A stretch of DNA of 64,000 nt from contig JAQGEQ010000084.1 of NCBI GenBank assembly GCA_034620365.1, positions 2,232,001 to 2,296,000 on the forward strand, given 5' to 3'. A program made the position numbers and the translations under genes. Shown here in pieces: positions 62,552 to 64,000 of the stretch (positions are counted from its first letter, which is position 1; each line of letters starts with the position of its first letter). The notes beneath the pieces were generated by a model. The model saw nothing but the letters and a program-made list of their open reading frames with translations, did no database searches and had not been told where the DNA came from. This stretch comes from Pegea sp. RAD2-039 (lineage: Eukaryota > Chordata > Thaliacea > Salpida > Salpidae).

Positions 62552-63767
62552 AAAATAATTGAAAAATATAAGTTACAAATTCAAAGGTTTTTTGTTTTCT
62601 AAATTTTGACTGATACTTTTCTAAATTGTGAAAATTTCAAACAATTTGAAATAAATAATTTAAAATTGAATTGCAAAAGTTCAAGTAGCCTATTACACAA
62701 AATACAAGTTCACAAATAATGAAAAAAGAAGTAAAAGTTACAGAAAAAAGCTTAATAGTTATGTTGAGTGAAACTAGAAATAAGTATTTTTATATTAACT
62801 TTTTGATATTAAATTTTTTATGATTTAAAATATTTTTTTATGATTAATCATAATCTTTAGATCTTGTTTTACAAACTCTCACATATTTTCAAAACTTTTT
62901 ATAACATACTTAAATTACTCAAACCTTATAAAATTGTTCATATATCAGAAGATGAATTTTGCAAACAATTGTAACATTATTCCGGTTTAAATTTATAGTT
63001 ATTCTTATCAATCTCTCCACAAATAACTTGTAACATTTTAATAGTGAATAATACATTGTTGGTTTTTATTTGTCTCTTCTCATAACAAACAAAAATAGGA
63101 TTTATCAGAATACTGTCAACTTTAAAATAAACACAAATAATTGTTGTTGATTTGTGTTTTTTTAATTTAAGATAGAACTGTATAAATAATATTCAAATAG
63201 TTTCACTGAGAAAATAACTTTGTTGAAAATTTTAAATACTTTTTTTTGAAATCTTGAAAAAATGAATATTTTATAAAATTATTTGAGATAATTTCTAAAT
63301 TTAGCAATTATCTTGTTGTACGTTTAATAACAAGAAATTAAATTACTACAAAACATACAATTAAACTTTCGAAAACTTTCATGTAAAATAAGATGTTTAA
63401 AAGACAGTTGTAATTGTTTGATTGCTTCTTGTCACTACAATAGAAAATCAATATTTTATTAGTTTCCCATTTTTTAACAAATAATTGTTTACTTTTAGTT
63501 AATTTAAAGATTAGAGAACATTTTTAGCTACTAGAAATTTAGCATTTGTAAGAAAACTACTTTTACTTAATTCAATTTAAAAAAACTTTATGGCTTTAAA
63601 CATTAATAAAAGTTTTTAATCAAAATTAACATAATTTTCAAATAGTTTTCAGCGTTTATGTTTTAAAGTTTAATATCAATAAAGATTTGATTGTGTCCTG
63701 TGCAATAAAGCGATAAGATTTGTTTAAAAAGTAGAGAATTTCTAGTTAAAAAAAGCATTTGAAGTAT

Positions 63768-63815
63768 TGTGGTTAAGGCGATTTAGTTATCCGTAAATCC
63801 TTTTGCGGATCAAAA
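63768..63815 (+). other. Possible tRNA-derived remnant (Ser/Leu-like D arm)
   Basis: GTGGTTAAGGCG is the typical D-arm/box A word of eukaryotic Ser/Leu tRNAs. It is followed by a perfect GATTTA...TAAATC stem at the anticodon-arm position and a CC...GG element like a long variable arm. No acceptable T arm (GGTTCGAATCC) and no acceptor stem. A degraded tRNA or SINE head is possible, but so is chance. Confidence 0.2.
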
Positions 63816-64000
63816 AGAAGCTTAGTGATTGAGAGTGTTTGTGACTCACTTGTTTCTAGTATGAAGTACTTACCTTTGAACTATTCTACTAAAAAATGAA
63901 ACAGTATTTAGTGTCTTTTTTAAAGTGATTTTATTTTACCATTAGCTTCGACATATTTAAATAATGTGATCATATGAACACTTTTTTTAAATTGATATTT

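Larger units (their letters stand above)
61215..64000. other. Gene-free right end of the window
   Basis: Calponin 3' flank and AT-rich sequence. Holds a CTCF-like motif (61614-61627), a CACGTG just after the calponin stop, a 10-bp-arm inverted repeat at 62531-62551 and a tRNA-like fragment near 63768. No gene supported. Confidence 0.5.

Overview
The window is nuclear DNA from a bilaterian invertebrate with an AT-rich genome (A+T roughly 70% or more by eye). The evidence is multi-exon genes with GT-AG introns, a ciliary rootletin, a Toll-type receptor, a membrane-anchored bifunctional peptide-amidating enzyme (PAM), a claudin-superfamily protein, a transgelin/calponin and decayed LINE retrotransposons. 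I cannot name the phylum. Introns are short and cluster at about 46-60 nt, with scattered AT-rich introns of 100 nt to several kb.

Layout, left to right. The 5' end of rootletin lies on the minus strand (1454-3597) and runs off the left edge. A TMEM47/VAB-9-type four-span junction protein follows (5889-7083, minus). A complete 11-exon sideroflexin is on the plus strand (10334-12544). A DH-PH RhoGEF resembling PLEKHG5/7 (17944-25489, plus) has a second candidate set of first exons at 13739-14594. A gene-poor stretch at 25.5-32.5 kb holds minus-strand LINE remnants of at least two types. Three minus-strand genes come next: a small secreted single-sushi protein (32559-33539), a 17-exon Toll-like receptor with a diverged TIR domain and a tail of about 276 residues (35462-40520), and the mitochondrial J-protein DNAJC11 (42558-45322). 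After a poor stretch there is a small, very basic protein I do not recognise (51002-51875, plus), PAM (53644-58494, plus), whose intron 13 carries a 1.1 kb minisatellite, and a transgelin/calponin (60308-61214, plus). The last 2.8 kb hold no gene I can support.

These are mostly unrelated housekeeping or cell-biological genes, not a functional cluster; nothing suggests an operon. For the TMEM47-like, sideroflexin, sushi, TLR, DNAJC11, PAM and calponin genes I traced every exon, and reading phase carries through all splice junctions to a stop. For the RhoGEF this holds from 19920 onward.

The most notable signals are architectural. (1) Several genes switch within themselves from an AT-rich part with long introns to a GC-richer block in which nearly every intron is about 50 nt. 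(2) The palindrome TGACGTCA occurs at least 11 times, nine of them inside those blocks and six inside tiny introns. (3) CTCF-like GC-rich motifs recur between genes. (4) The PAM minisatellite is built from splice-signal-like words. At protein level the diverged TLR, the His-rich PAM linker and the unknown 51 kb protein are the items most worth follow-up.
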